The notes below the pieces were generated by a model. That model searched no databases and was not told where the DNA came from. It saw nothing but the letters and a program-made list of their open reading frames with translations. A DNA stretch of 64,000 nt. It comes from Thereva unica (Eukaryota > Arthropoda > Insecta > Diptera > Therevidae). Location of the stretch: NCBI GenBank assembly GCA_949987705.1, contig CATLJY010000887.1, forward strand, positions 62,001 through 126,000, in the 5' to 3' direction. The position numbers and the translations under genes are program-made. This document shows, in pieces, positions 1-9,353 of this stretch. The first letter of the stretch is position 1. The number at the start of each line of letters is the position of its first letter.

Positions 1-290
1 GCGAGGATAAACCAACAACTGATCCATCTCTTAACATCCTCGGCGCGGCTTTATCCAACTATTTGCGATGGAACAATCACGTATTTCAAATCGCCAAACA
101 AACGTATCAATATCTCGGATTCATTAAGAGATGCAAGTTCCTAATTTATCCAGCTGGCTTGGCTACAATCTACAAGTCCTACATTCGGCCTGTCTTGAAT
201 AAAACTCGTATATTTGCCAGGACCGCAGTCTTACATGGCCAATCAGATAACCGACCATCAGCCTTAGGTCCGCTCTGTTTAAAGCAATAG
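1..290 (+). pseudogene. Non-LTR retrotransposon reverse-transcriptase C-terminal fragment
   Basis: A plus-strand frame open from about base 60 encodes a stretch of the kind found after the catalytic core of non-LTR reverse transcriptases: an aromatic-N-N-H-V segment, IAK, YLGFIKR, then IYKSYIRPVL. In intact relatives the IRPVLE-type motif is followed by a Y-x-x-x-W segment; here that segment is replaced by unrelated residues, so the frame is probably shifted at about base 195. There is no catalytic motif, so this is a fragment cut by the window edge. It lies on the opposite strand to the RNase H fragment that follows at 352-1,020 and is therefore a separate insertion. The clade cannot be assigned. 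Confidence 0.6.
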
Positions 291-351
291 TGCCCTTTAG
301 AGGCAAAGGGTTTTATAAGATCTTTAACCTGTTTAAAAACTAGGACTGATT

Positions 352-1020
352 CTCAATAGGCTAGGCTTAGTCCCTACCATTACTCTATCAGGGACTTGGA
401 GGTGGACCATGTGATCCTACCGAAGAGTTCTGGGCCCTGCACGAACTGTCTGCAGCCTCATTCCCCTCGATACGCTAGTGTCCGGGGACTCAGCAGAGCG
501 AGACCTGGTCAGGTTCTTGAGTATGTCAAAACACCCTGCAACTATTGTGGAAGAACACTTCTACGTTGATAGTGCATTGATGTCAGCTTGCCGGTTTACG
601 ATTTTAATGTTGGTGCCTTTCAAACTTTCCTCAAGGTCCAGCCTAGTTCAGGTGGCAATTTCATGCATTTCAGTCTGGAAGCAGAGGGCCACTTACCCAT
701 TGCCGAGACCTTGGAGTTGGGTCCTGTGACACCAACCCCTGTACCATGTTCCACCTTTGACAAATCGGTAATCCAGTGGAGATGATTAGGATCCCCAGGA
801 AGAATAAGTTCCTCCCACTCTAAAGGATCTGGGATAATCGTCCTGAATTTTCTTTGGAACCGCAATTCACCAACCATATGGTCGGATACGTGGTAAATGG
901 AAATGTTTGGGATATTGTTAAGGTTATCCATGTGTTCTTTGACACGAAGAAATCTAGTCTCAACGCACTTATGACGGCAGATTTTCATACATATAAAGAT
1001 GTGTAATAGGGTCAGTCTAA
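352..1020 (-). pseudogene. RNase H half of a split non-LTR retrotransposon ORF2
   Basis: Read on the minus strand, this begins with RLTLLHIFI, a linker usual after the thumb of RNase H-bearing non-LTR reverse transcriptases. It then gives an RNase H-like domain: WITDLSKVEHGTGVGVTGP is the first catalytic-Asp strand, with D-L-S in place of the usual D-G-S. Further on are INALST, STIVAGCFDILKNLTR and, in another frame, GNEAAD. Frameshifts and at least two stops show that it is dead. It is the direct continuation of the reverse transcriptase that stops at 9,354: splicing out 1,021-9,353 plus one TAA gives codons I-I-R-L-T with no break. The presence of RNase H points to the I/LOA group rather than Jockey or R1. 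That assignment is an inference. Confidence 0.82.
1018..1020. repeat. Left target-site duplication (TAA) of the PIF/Harbinger-type element
   Basis: TAA immediately left of the element and again at 9,354-9,356. Three-base TWA duplications are typical of the PIF/Harbinger superfamily. The duplication lies inside an open reading frame that becomes continuous when the insert is removed. Confidence 0.85.
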
Positions 1021-1058
1021 GGCCCGTATTCTTAGTCAGTTCTTATTCAAAGTTCATG

Positions 1059-1284
1059 CTTAAGCAATTGCTTAAGGTGTCGTTTCGATTCACAGTCGCT
1101 ACTTAAGCATTTCCTTAAGCAAATGCTCAAGCATGAACTTAATAAAGCAAATTTTATTCAAATAAGTATTCATAGTTGATGCTTAAGCAAATGCTCAAGC
1201 AAATGCTTAAGACGATCTTATTTACCCTTAAAAATGAATTTATTTTTCAAGTAGTCGTCAAGGGTGACTTAAGCAATTGCTTAT
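1059..1284. repeat. Left subterminal cluster of TTAAGCAATTGCTTAA-type palindromes
   Basis: CTTAAGCAATTGCTTAAG at 1,059-1,076 is a perfect 18-bp palindrome. Related half-sites (TTAAGCA, GCTCAAGCA, GCTTAAG) recur through 1,110-1,215, and another near-complete copy lies at 1,268-1,284. The same motif recurs near the right end of the element. Subterminal repeats of this kind are commonly transposase or accessory-protein binding sites; that role is inferred here. Confidence 0.7.
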
Positions 1285-1666
1285 ATTTGATTTTTCAATA
1301 TAGTCCAGTGCAATTAGTAAAATGTAATTGAATTTTACGATGTACGGAATTTTTTTTTTGGAAGTTGTTCGGGTACATCTGACAATGAAAAAATCAAGTT
1401 TGTTGAGTCGATAATTCCGGGCATTATATAAAATTCTGATTCATCCGACACGCGAAACTGTCTGGAAGCGAGTTATTCGATGAGAAGTGTCGTAACCTTC
1501 GAGGTTGACTTTTCATCCGCTATGCCGCGGACATGAAACGACAGAGTTTCGGTCAATAGTTGATTTGAAAGATATTTTGATGCCCATATTTCTGCTGTTT
1601 TCTACATTTTCATATGAGCAACCGTTAACGAGATATTCAACAAAAATGGCTGTAGCGGCAACACTA

Positions 1667-1853
1667 AAATATTATCGAATTGCATACACAGTATCAAAAG
1701 GTTACCGCTAGATCAGCCACCCGCAAGCATGATAAAAAGCTGTAGATCAGTCTGGTAGTGAACACCAGAGAATAAAGTCAATTCCATCAACTCGTGCGTT
1801 TTAATCGTGTACCGTGTACCGTTCCTGATAATGTACTCTGCATACCTGCTACA
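1667..1853 (+). repeat. 5' LTR
   Basis: The copy runs from ATATTATCGAATTGC to CTGCTACA and matches 7,580-7,766 base for base as far as I can read, except the first two bases (AA here, TG in the right copy). It contains AATAAA at about 1,771-1,776. The left edge is ambiguous: a TGTAGC...GCTACA reading would move it to 1,651, where ATGGC (1,646-1,650) matches ATGGC after the right LTR (7,767-7,771). The right copy lacks the extra 16 bases. Confidence 0.85.
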
Positions 1854-1854
1854 T

Positions 1855-1867
1855 TGGTGACCCCGAC
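1855..1867 (+). promoter_or_regulatory. Primer-binding site for reverse transcription
   Basis: TGGTGACCCCGAC lies one base after the 5' LTR. It is complementary to a tRNA 3' end of the form GTCGGGGTCACCA. CsRn1-clade elements are reported to use tRNA-Trp, which fits; I did not check it against a tRNA from this organism. Confidence 0.8.
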
Positions 1868-3222
1868 TATTGTAAAGTGCTATTTGGAGTTTTTTTGTTT
1901 TTAAAAAAATAGTGAAAAAACACATTGATACATTTTAAAGAAATTCGCATTTTAAAGCACCAGTTTAAGGTGCTTATGAAGCAACTAGTAGGGCAGCGAG
2001 TATACACGCCCATTAAAATTTCTAACTGTGAAATAAATTAAATAAAAAGTTCCACATAAAGTTCCGCACCTAAACGAGTAGCAGCAAATTAGGAACACAT
2101 CATCATTAAAACAGTAAAAAGAAAAATAAGAAATCTACAAGACCGCATGGTAGAACAATAGCAGCCAGAAACAAAGCGCAACGAGACTCTACAATTTGGA
2201 ATAGACAGCAAGAAAAACAGCATCCCAGGAGAAAGCATCATTAATACCACAGAATTTCAATGTATTATATTTTTCCTTTCAAAAATTGGATATATTTAAG
2301 AATACAACTATTATAATATTTTTCATTTTAGGACGTGAATTATCTTGTTTTTTGAGTACTGAAAAAAAAAAAGTTTTAATAGAAATATACATATGTACAT
2401 GCTACCAAATTCATCTACACATGCAAACAATAAGCACAGTGAGTTATTACAAAAAGATACATAATTTTTTTTTCTTTTGCATATTGAAATTAAAATACAT
2501 TATAATATTTAATATTTTTACGAGAAAAAAAGAAAAAAGTTCAAACTTCTTTTATATATCAAAAATAATGAACCGTTAATAAAATAGGTCATACAATAAG
2601 GCATACATATACATATATACAGTTTTCCCTTTTGTGTTTTAGCACATTGAACAACACACGTTTTAAATAAACAGTTAGTGACAATGCAATACAATTATAT
2701 TTAGGATCAAATTAATTAAAAAGGAATCTTATTTTAGTGGTATAAAGAATAAAAAAATACAAAATTAACAAAGCAAGAACATTAATCGACAACACAAACA
2801 TTTTATATTTCCTTTCATGCTGTAAGCAGCAGAGATGTTTTTGTGTTTAGCTAAGATCCATAAGTTAATAATGAGTGCTTAAATAATTGATTGTTCAAAT
2901 CGATATAAGCCAAGTGTGCATAGTTCAGAGTTATTTTTTTTTTCTTGCGGGCAAATTTCGAGCCGAGGTTATTTTTAGTTATATCACACTCGTAGTCTTT
3001 CATTAAATGATCTGAGTTTCGAAAGCAAATTTTCGCCGTACCTATCTCAAGTAGCCATCTAGCAATTCAATTAGTGCCACATTTATAATTTTTACGACCG
3101 CTAATTAAATGTGAGATTCGCTGATCGTTTTCAGTTTTTCTTCCCTAGTTTACTTGAGTTGTAGAAATAAGCCGTGGTGTTTCAGTATATAAATAATTAC
3201 GTCTGATCTTTGTACCAACAAC
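1868..3222 (+). other. Untranslated leader of the LTR retrotransposon
   Basis: About 1.35 kb of very AT-rich sequence lies between the primer-binding site and gag. The only long frame (about 2,286-2,579) is a phenylalanine/lysine/isoleucine-rich product of A/T runs and shows no domain. The leader is long for this clade and presumably contains the packaging signal. I see no recognisable motif. Confidence 0.6.
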
Positions 3223-4083
3223 ATGTCCACAGACAACGGGGAAACGGAGAACCCCGGGGCATCATCGAAAAATGACCCCTGGGAACAACCAGAACCCATC
3301 AACCCTTTGATTAGCAGTATAAAAATACCCCCATTCTGGAGCAATCGCCCAGATTTATGGTTCGTCCAGGTAGAGACACAATTCAAAGTAAAACGGATAA
3401 CTTCTTCGGACACTAAATATGATCACTTGGTAGCGTCCCTACCACAAGAAACGATGGAAATCGTAGCCGACATACTGCTGCACCCACCCAACCAAGATAA
3501 GTATGAACATCTTAAAGCAAGTCTTCTCTTACGCTCAACAGATTCAGAAGAGCGCAGGCTCGACACCCTCATGCATAGACTCCAGCTGGGTGATTATACA
3601 CCGTCGGAACTTTACCGACATATGGAATCCCTAGCTGGAGGGAATAGTTTAGTTAACCCAATGCTGTTAAAAAAGCTGTGGATTAATAAACTCCCCCAAA
3701 CACTTCAAACCTGTGTTATCGCGATCGAAAGCTCCCACAATCTGGACGAGCTGTTCACCATCGCGGACAAAATACACGATTCGAATACAATCTCCAATAT
3801 TTCTGCGGTACACACTAACTCTACCAAACACCCAAGAGACAACGACCTCGGTATTACCGATACTTTGCAACAATTGTCAGAAAGAATCAAACGACTGGAA
3901 ATGAGAAAATCTAACCGGCCAAGACAACGCTCTGTGTCACAAAACCGTTACAAACACAGAAGTCCGGCCAGTAATGACAGAAAAAGCAGTTGTTGGTATC
4001 ATAGGAAGTATGGTGCCAATGCTAAAAAATGTGTACCACCCTGCGACAAGAGCGTAATAGACAACAACAATTCAAAAAACTAA
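3223..4083 (+). CDS. gag: Gag polyprotein of the CsRn1-like retrotransposon
   Basis: 286 codons from an ATG to TAA, undamaged. Residues ~35-200 form a capsid-like region that starts with a PPFW...P..WF.Q.E.QF block, the common opening of Gag in this group, and continues through helical segments. The C-terminal third is basic ([17 protein letters not shown]). It ends in a cysteine/histidine box with C257, H260, C270 and C274, the CHCC arrangement reported for CsRn1-clade Gag in place of the usual CCHC zinc knuckle. The protein should assemble particles and bind element RNA. The last codons lie in a frameshift heptamer (4,074-4,080), so some ribosomes should continue into pol, which overlaps by 55 bases in the -1 frame. 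Confidence 0.92.
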   Translation: MSTDNGETENPGASSKNDPWEQPEPINPLISSIKIPPFWSNRPDLWFVQVETQFKVKRITSSDTKYDHLVASLPQETMEIVADILLHPPNQDKYEHLKASLLLRSTDSEERRLDTLMHRLQLGDYTPSELYRHMESLAGGNSLVNPMLLKKLWINKLPQTLQTCVIAIESSHNLDELFTIADKIHDSNTISNISAVHTNSTKHPRDNDLGITDTLQQLSERIKRLEMRKSNRPRQRSVSQNRYKHRSPASNDRKSSCWYHRKYGANAKKCVPPCDKSVIDNNNSKN

Positions 4084-7000
4084 AAAGAACTGCTTCGTGT
4101 GCGGCAACGAAAGCAAACAATTATTCGCGCCGCCTCTTTCTTCTTGACAAAAATAGTCAAATCATTTTCCTCATCGATACAGGAGCGGAGGTATCCATTA
4201 TTCCAAAAAGGTTATACCCAAACGTATCCGCTCAAAGTAGTCCGACTTTGGCATCAGCTAATGGCACGCCAATATCCACTTTCGGATACAAACATCTAAC
4301 GCTAAATCTAGGACTACGCCGTAATTTCGACCATACGTTTACCATTGCAGCACTTAATTACGCCATCATCGGTGCAGATTTTTTACATAAATACAGTTTA
4401 TTAGTTGATCTTCGACACAAGAGACTCGTTGATCAAACAACCTCGTTAACAGTCAACTGCAAAGCGCGAAAATGTTCTTCAAAGTCCCCCAAACTTTTAG
4501 TGGTCGAAGGAGAATATGGAACAATTCTAAACGAGTTTCCAGCATTAAAAGCCCCACCAAACTTCAACTTAAAGGTCAAACACAGTGTCGTACACCGCAT
4601 TCACACAAATGGACCCTTACCAGCCGCGCGTCCGAGAAGATTACACCCACAAAAATATGCTATCGCTAAAGAGGAATTCGAAACGATGGTAAGACTAGGC
4701 ATTTGTCGCCCGTCAGCATCGGCCGCCGCCTCGCCTTTACACCTGGTCCCCAAAAAGGATTCCAGTTGGCGCCCATGCGGCGATTATCGCCAGCTTAATA
4801 ACATCACGGAATTCGACAAATACCCATTGCCCAACATCCAGGATTTTACTACACGGTTACATGGTTGTAAAATATTTTCTAAAATAGACCTAGTCCGAGC
4901 CTACCACCAAATACCGGTAGCTCCAGAAGATATTTACAAGACCGCAGTTATAACTCCATTTGGGCTTTTCGAATTCCTCAGAATGCCCTTCGGTGTTAAA
5001 AACGGGGCACAAACGTTTCAGCGTTTCATTAACGAAATCTTGGCAGGTCTCGATTTCGTTTTCTGTTACATTGACGACATACTAGTCGGAAGCGAAACGC
5101 CCGACAAACATAAAGAACACTTACGCGTTCTATTTAAGCGACTTCAGGACCACGGAATCAATGTTAATCCGACAAAATGTTCCCTAGGACAAACAGAATT
5201 AGACTATTTGGGACACAAAATCAGCGAGGAAGGCATACTACCCTCCAAAGATAAAATTGAGGCACTTAGCAATTACCCAAAGCCTCACACACAAAAAAAT
5301 TTGCAACGCTTTTTAGGTATGGCAAATTTTTACCATCGCTTTATTCCGCGTTTCTCCGCTCTCGCCGGCCCCTTATACGATCTCATCAAACAATCAGATT
5401 CAGATAAACGCAAACCAAACATACTCGAATGGGAGAACTCCCATGAAGAAGCTTTCGAGGAAATAAAAACCAAACTTCAAAACTGTACCTTACTCGCACA
5501 TCCGAATCCAACCGCAAAACTAAGCGTTTGGGTAGACGCATCCGGCGACGCAGTGGGAGGAGTTATTCAACAATCTAATGGTACACATTGGGAACCACTC
5601 AGTTTCTTTTCCCGACGACTAAAACCAACCGAGAGGAGATATTCAGCGTTTGACCGCGAATTATTAGCCCTTTACTTAACAATTAGACATTACAGATATT
5701 TTTTAGAAGGCAAAGATTTCACCGTATATACGGATCATAAACCCCTCACGACAGCGATCGTTTCAAAAACAGACAAATCCCCAAGACAAACAAACCACCT
5801 GTCATTCATCTCCGAATTCACTAATGACATCAGATACGTCAAAGGTTGTCATAACGTAGTGTCCGACGCCTTGTCAAGAGCGCACATTGACGCAATCCAA
5901 AACCCTAAGAAAATCGACATCGAGATCTTAAGCAAAGAACAAGAAAACGACGAAGAATTGAAAGCCCTTCTAAACAGCCAAACCGAGGACAAATCACTCT
6001 CTTTCACATTAAAACTAATCAAAATACCTCTCGACAATTTGCATATTTGGTGCGAAACCTCAACAGGTACGGACCGGCCTTACGTCCCAGAAAACCTCCG
6101 TCGTAGCATTTTTGACACAATACACAACCTTTCGCATCCCAGCATTCGCTGCACAAATAAGCTCCTTACGTCGAAATACTTTTGGCCAAAAATGAATAAA
6201 GATATAAATTGGTGGTCAAGATCTTGTAACTCGTGTCAAAAGGCAAAAGTCATACGCCACACAGTAACCCCACAAGGAAACTTCAATACTCCCTCCGGGA
6301 GATTTCAACATGTACACATGGATATAGTGGGTCCCCTACCACCTTCTAACGGCCACATGTACCTATTAACAATGAAAGATCGTTTCTCTCGTTGGGTGGA
6401 AGCAATACCTATCCGAAACATTAAAAGCAAAACTGTGTGCAATGCGTTCATCCAGCACTGGGTAGCGCGTTTCGGAGTATGCCAAACATTAACCACAGAC
6501 CAAGGGACGCAATTTGAGTCCTCGCTGTTCAATGAACTATCGAACATTTTGGGACAACATCGTATCAGAACTACGACCTACCATCCGCAGTCAAACGGAT
6601 CGGTAGAACGTTTCCATAGACAGCTCAAGGTAGCTATACGTGCATCACCACAGCCAAAAAATTGGTATAACAGTTTGCCATGGATTCTGTTAGGAATCCG
6701 TTCCGCACTTTTGGAAGACATAGGTTTTTCCCCAGCACAGTTGCTTTACGGCCAATCCCTACGTCTCCCGGGAGAGTTTATCACTCAGCAAACCTCACAG
6801 GATCTCGAAATGACAAGCACACTAGCCAAGGAAATACAGGAGTGCATGACCAACCTTAGACCTATTTCCTCACGAACTAGAAAACAAAACAAAATCTTTC
6901 AGCCACAAGATATCGGAAATAGCACCCACGTGTTCATTAAAGAAGGGATATATAAAGGAAGTTTGAACCCGCCATATACGGGCCCGCATAAAGTACTAGC

Positions 7001-7154
7001 AAGAAGAGACAAGACATTAGAAGTATGTGTAGACGGAAAAACGCAAGTTATCAATATAGATCGAACTAAACCCGCGCACGTTTTAGACCCTAATTTCAGT
7101 ACAACACCAAAAACAAGATCATTAACAAGACGTAGAGTAGTTTTTAAACTGTAG
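4029..7154 (+). CDS. pol: Pol polyprotein: protease, reverse transcriptase, RNase H, integrase
   Basis: 1,041 codons counted from the in-frame ATG; real translation probably enters by -1 frameshift from gag near 4,080. Aspartic protease: D50-T-G in an FLID-TGAE context. Reverse transcriptase: about residues 200-400, with YIDD at 347-350. RNase H: D503, E544 and D569. Integrase: zinc-binding H699, H703, C733 and C736, then D765, D824 and E860 with 35 residues between the last two, the canonical D,D35E core. A GPY/F-like PPYTGPHKV segment follows, and a basic tail ends the protein. Every catalytic residue I looked for is present and no stop interrupts. With the identical LTRs this suggests a potentially active copy. 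Confidence 0.95.
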   Translation: MCTTLRQERNRQQQFKKLKRTASCAATKANNYSRRLFLLDKNSQIIFLIDTGAEVSIIPKRLYPNVSAQSSPTLASANGTPISTFGYKHLTLNLGLRRNFDHTFTIAALNYAIIGADFLHKYSLLVDLRHKRLVDQTTSLTVNCKARKCSSKSPKLLVVEGEYGTILNEFPALKAPPNFNLKVKHSVVHRIHTNGPLPAARPRRLHPQKYAIAKEEFETMVRLGICRPSASAAASPLHLVPKKDSSWRPCGDYRQLNNITEFDKYPLPNIQDFTTRLHGCKIFSKIDLVRAYHQIPVAPEDIYKTAVITPFGLFEFLRMPFGVKNGAQTFQRFINEILAGLDFVFCYIDDILVGSETPDKHKEHLRVLFKRLQDHGINVNPTKCSLGQTELDYLGHKISEEGILPSKDKIEALSNYPKPHTQKNLQRFLGMANFYHRFIPRFSALAGPLYDLIKQSDSDKRKPNILEWENSHEEAFEEIKTKLQNCTLLAHPNPTAKLSVWVDASGDAVGGVIQQSNGTHWEPLSFFSRRLKPTERRYSAFDRELLALYLTIRHYRYFLEGKDFTVYTDHKPLTTAIVSKTDKSPRQTNHLSFISEFTNDIRYVKGCHNVVSDALSRAHIDAIQNPKKIDIEILSKEQENDEELKALLNSQTEDKSLSFTLKLIKIPLDNLHIWCETSTGTDRPYVPENLRRSIFDTIHNLSHPSIRCTNKLLTSKYFWPKMNKDINWWSRSCNSCQKAKVIRHTVTPQGNFNTPSGRFQHVHMDIVGPLPPSNGHMYLLTMKDRFSRWVEAIPIRNIKSKTVCNAFIQHWVARFGVCQTLTTDQGTQFESSLFNELSNILGQHRIRTTTYHPQSNGSVERFHRQLKVAIRASPQPKNWYNSLPWILLGIRSALLEDIGFSPAQLLYGQSLRLPGEFITQQTSQDLEMTSTLAKEIQECMTNLRPISSRTRKQNKIFQPQDIGNSTHVFIKEGIYKGSLNPPYTGPHKVLARRDKTLEVCVDGKTQVINIDRTKPAHVLDPNFSTTPKTRSLTRRRVVFKL
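4074..4080 (+). promoter_or_regulatory. -1 ribosomal frameshift heptamer A AAA AAC
   Basis: In the gag frame the bases read A|AAA|AAC and are followed directly by the gag stop TAA (4,081-4,083). This fits the X XXY YYZ pattern for -1 slippage, and slipping by one base enters exactly the pol frame. I did not identify a downstream stimulatory structure. Confidence 0.78.
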
Positions 7155-7570
7155 TTAAAAAAAAAAAAAAAAATTACTTAAAATTTAAGCATGAAATTTA
7201 TAGAAACATGGATAATAACTACACATGTATAGACTCAATTAGCAAAATTATTAAAATTAAACATTTAAGCATGAAATTTATACAAATACAAACTTGAATT
7301 ATAACTTCATATGAAATGCACACACAAAATTAGAATAATTATTAATATTCAACACTTAAGCATAAAATTTATACACACGTAAACATAAATTGTAACTACA
7401 CATGAATAGACAAAATTATAAAAATATTAAAAATAAATACAAAGTTGTACAAATACAAGCATGAGAAACAATTATGCATGAAAGAGAACGTAGTCAGTAA
7501 TATTATTTTAAGGATTGTTAAACATTATATTTTACACATTTATACATATGTATATATTTTTTTTTTCCAC
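7155..7570 (+). repeat. AT-rich 3' untranslated region with degenerate tandem repeats
   Basis: A segment resembling TTTAAGCATGAAATTTATA followed by an ACATG-rich stretch recurs at about 7,184, 7,264 and 7,356, giving an 80-90-bp degenerate period. A poly-A tract follows the pol stop. No coding potential is seen. Confidence 0.65.
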
Positions 7571-7579
7571 GAGGGGGAG
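7571..7579 (+). promoter_or_regulatory. Polypurine tract
   Basis: GAGGGGGAG lies directly before the right LTR, whose TG starts at 7,580. This is the expected primer for plus-strand DNA synthesis. Confidence 0.85.
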
Positions 7580-7766
7580 TGATATTATCGAATTGCATAC
7601 ACAGTATCAAAAGGTTACCGCTAGATCAGCCACCCGCAAGCATGATAAAAAGCTGTAGATCAGTCTGGTAGTGAACACCAGAGAATAAAGTCAATTCCAT
7701 CAACTCGTGCGTTTTAATCGTGTACCGTGTACCGTTCCTGATAATGTACTCTGCATACCTGCTACA
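7580..7766 (+). repeat. 3' LTR
   Basis: 187 bp beginning TGATATTATCG and ending GCTACA. By eye it is identical to the 5' LTR except for the two terminal bases. It is followed by ATGGC in the host element. Confidence 0.92.
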
Positions 7767-7929
7767 ATGGCGTTATCAGTTATTTCAGGCACGTGCAGTG
7801 CGAACTTTGGGGTTGGATTGCTCGCAAAGTATACAAGCGAGAATGACGACCAAGGGCTCATCATAAAGGTAATTACTAGCACTCTAAGTTAAAGTGACAT
7901 TAACCCACATAACCGGCATTAACCTACAC

Positions 7930-8150
7930 AAATTAATATCTTATGAGTCGCAAAGAATTGTTGGTAGGATACCGTAGCGTACGGAATCTTTATTGAATCT
8001 TTTCGCCTTTTAAATTCAGTGTTTTCGTAATATTCAAAAGGAGTCGGCGTCGGTCACGCAAACATCTATGGATGTGTCTAATATTATCTTCTTCACTATC
8101 ATCAATGTCACTTATATCATCAATATCACTTACCGACGATTACGCCAACC
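7930..8150 (-). pseudogene. PIF/Harbinger transposase N-terminal remnant
   Basis: The minus strand gives an acidic stretch (DDISDIDDSEED), then RHIHRCLRDRR. After a +1 shift it continues PFEYYENTEFKRR...DSI. An acidic patch, then an R-x-x-x-R-D-R segment with N-P-F-E and an E/F-rich helix, is the usual N-terminal region of DDE_Tnp_4 (Harbinger) transposases. No catalytic DDE residues remain, because the rest of the gene is missing. This fits the ends and TAA duplication of the enclosing element. The plus-strand frame over 8,072-8,374 is an antisense shadow. Confidence 0.62.
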
Positions 8151-8733
8151 TCATTTCTTTATTTTTCTCTGGGGTGAGTGTTGATGAAGATGACAGCATG
8201 ATAGAAGTGGAGATAGAAGAGATAGAGATAATAAAAAAAAATATTTCATACCTTATAACCTACGGACTAGGGATACCATGTAAAAACGCTGCTTACTTCA
8301 AAGGTGGTGCAGAAAAGAATGCAGCGCCCGAGTTTTTCCAGCCCCATACCTCAAAAACCATTGATTTTACGTAAATTTCGTACAAGACATTTTTTTGCAG
8401 ATTCATCTCACGAACAATCTTTACTTAGCCAAAAATTGCATAAAACCGATAGTTTACGAGATATTTGAGAAAAATTGATTTTCGTTACCTTTGACCCTCC
8501 ATAACTCGAGTAGCCGGTCAGCTGGCTTTATGGACTTTTGGGAAATTATTTGTGACCCCAAAATAAAAGAGGAGGTTTACTCTTTTTTTTTGTATAAAGT
8601 GACTGGGCTAAATATATTTTTTCACACTTTAATTAAAAAATCAAATATAAGCAATTGCTTAAGTTACCTTGGAGACGACATAAATAGTGGAATTACTGGA
8701 AAATAACAAGGGAAATGCTTAAGCAATTGCTTA

Positions 8734-9226
8734 AGCCCCTATGACACTTCTTTTTTTTCGTATTTTTAATGCATAAAAAATGAAGTTAGAAAGGTATGAA
8801 TATTTTCCAATGTAGAAAAGCTATTAGTGTAAGTGAGTCAACAGTAAGTGTCAAAAATATAAAAATTTCATTAAAAATGCGAACCTGTCAAAAAAATACA
8901 TTAAAAATGTAAATTTTTTACATTTTTAAGATTCTTGGAGAATTTTTTGACAGTTCTGCATTAAACAGCTGATACATATTTGAGAAATTTACTTTTTTGT
9001 GAGCAATTTAACAAGTAAATACATACTCAAAAGAGTTATAAATGAATTAGAATCAAAGGCAATGTGATCATTTTTTTAAAAATTCATGCGCATTAATGTC
9101 CAAGAAGAAGTAAGATTTGATTAATTTATTTCTGTTTCATTCTCATAAAAGTCTGGTTATCTTATTCTCACATGACTCGATTTAACGCATTAAAAATACG
9201 GAAAAAAAAGAAGTGTCATAGGGGCT
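8734..9226. mobile_element. MITE with ~40-bp terminal inverted repeats, TTA duplication
   Basis: The left end AGCCCCTATGACACTTC continues through a T run into CGTATTTTTAATGC. The right end is its near-perfect inverse, finishing GAAGTGTCATAGGGGCT. TTA is present at 8,731-8,733 and 9,227-9,229. The 493-bp body has no coding capacity and is AT-rich. The three-base TWA duplication suggests a Harbinger-mobilised MITE, although the ends differ from those of the host element. It landed in the right-hand subterminal palindrome of the element at 1,021-9,353. Confidence 0.85.
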
Positions 9227-9353
9227 TTAATAAAGTTCACCTTAAGAAATGACTGTGAATACATGATATCTTAAGAACGCCTTATTCAAATAAGGCGAAC
9301 TTATTCAAGAAATTCTTAAGTCCATGCTTAAGAATCGACTGTGAATACCGGCC

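Larger units (their letters stand above)
1667..7766 (+). mobile_element. Intact Gypsy LTR retrotransposon, CsRn1-like
   Basis: The element has two ~187-bp LTRs that read as identical, a primer-binding site directly after the left LTR, a long untranslated leader (1,868-3,222), overlapping gag and pol, a 3' untranslated stretch with degenerate ~80-90-bp repeats, and a purine tract before the right LTR. Protease, reverse transcriptase, RNase H and integrase occur in that order, as in Gypsy elements. The Gag CHCC box and a primer site matching the 3' end expected for tRNA-Trp are features described for the CsRn1 clade. There is no envelope gene. Identical LTRs and undamaged frames mean recent insertion. 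It sits inside the Harbinger-type element in plus orientation. Confidence 0.93.
1021..9353 (-). mobile_element. PIF/Harbinger-type DNA transposon, 8.3 kb because of nested insertions
   Basis: The ends are inverted copies: GGCCCGTATTC on the left, and GGCCGGTATTC when the right end is read on the minus strand. Both are followed by TTCTTAAG/TTAAGCA-rich subterminal sequence. TAA is duplicated at both edges. After subtracting an LTR retrotransposon (about 1,667-7,766) and a MITE (8,734-9,226), about 1.8-1.9 kb of the element remains. It carries 18-20-bp palindromes near both ends (1,059-1,076; 1,268-1,284; 8,647-8,663; 8,717-8,736). A minus-strand transposase N-terminal remnant lies at about 7,930-8,150. 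A diverged relative of its interior (1,490-1,650 plus 7,830-7,900) lies at 27,600-27,860. This is a dead or non-autonomous copy. Confidence 0.85.

Noticed and set aside
2286..2579. 97-codon plus-strand frame in the LTR element leader
   Set aside because: Produced by A/T runs, Phe/Ile/Lys-rich, with no domain and no counterpart known in the clade.
8072..8374. 100-codon plus-strand frame rich in Ser then Glu/Ile
   Set aside because: Antisense to the acidic patch of the Harbinger transposase remnant, which explains its composition.
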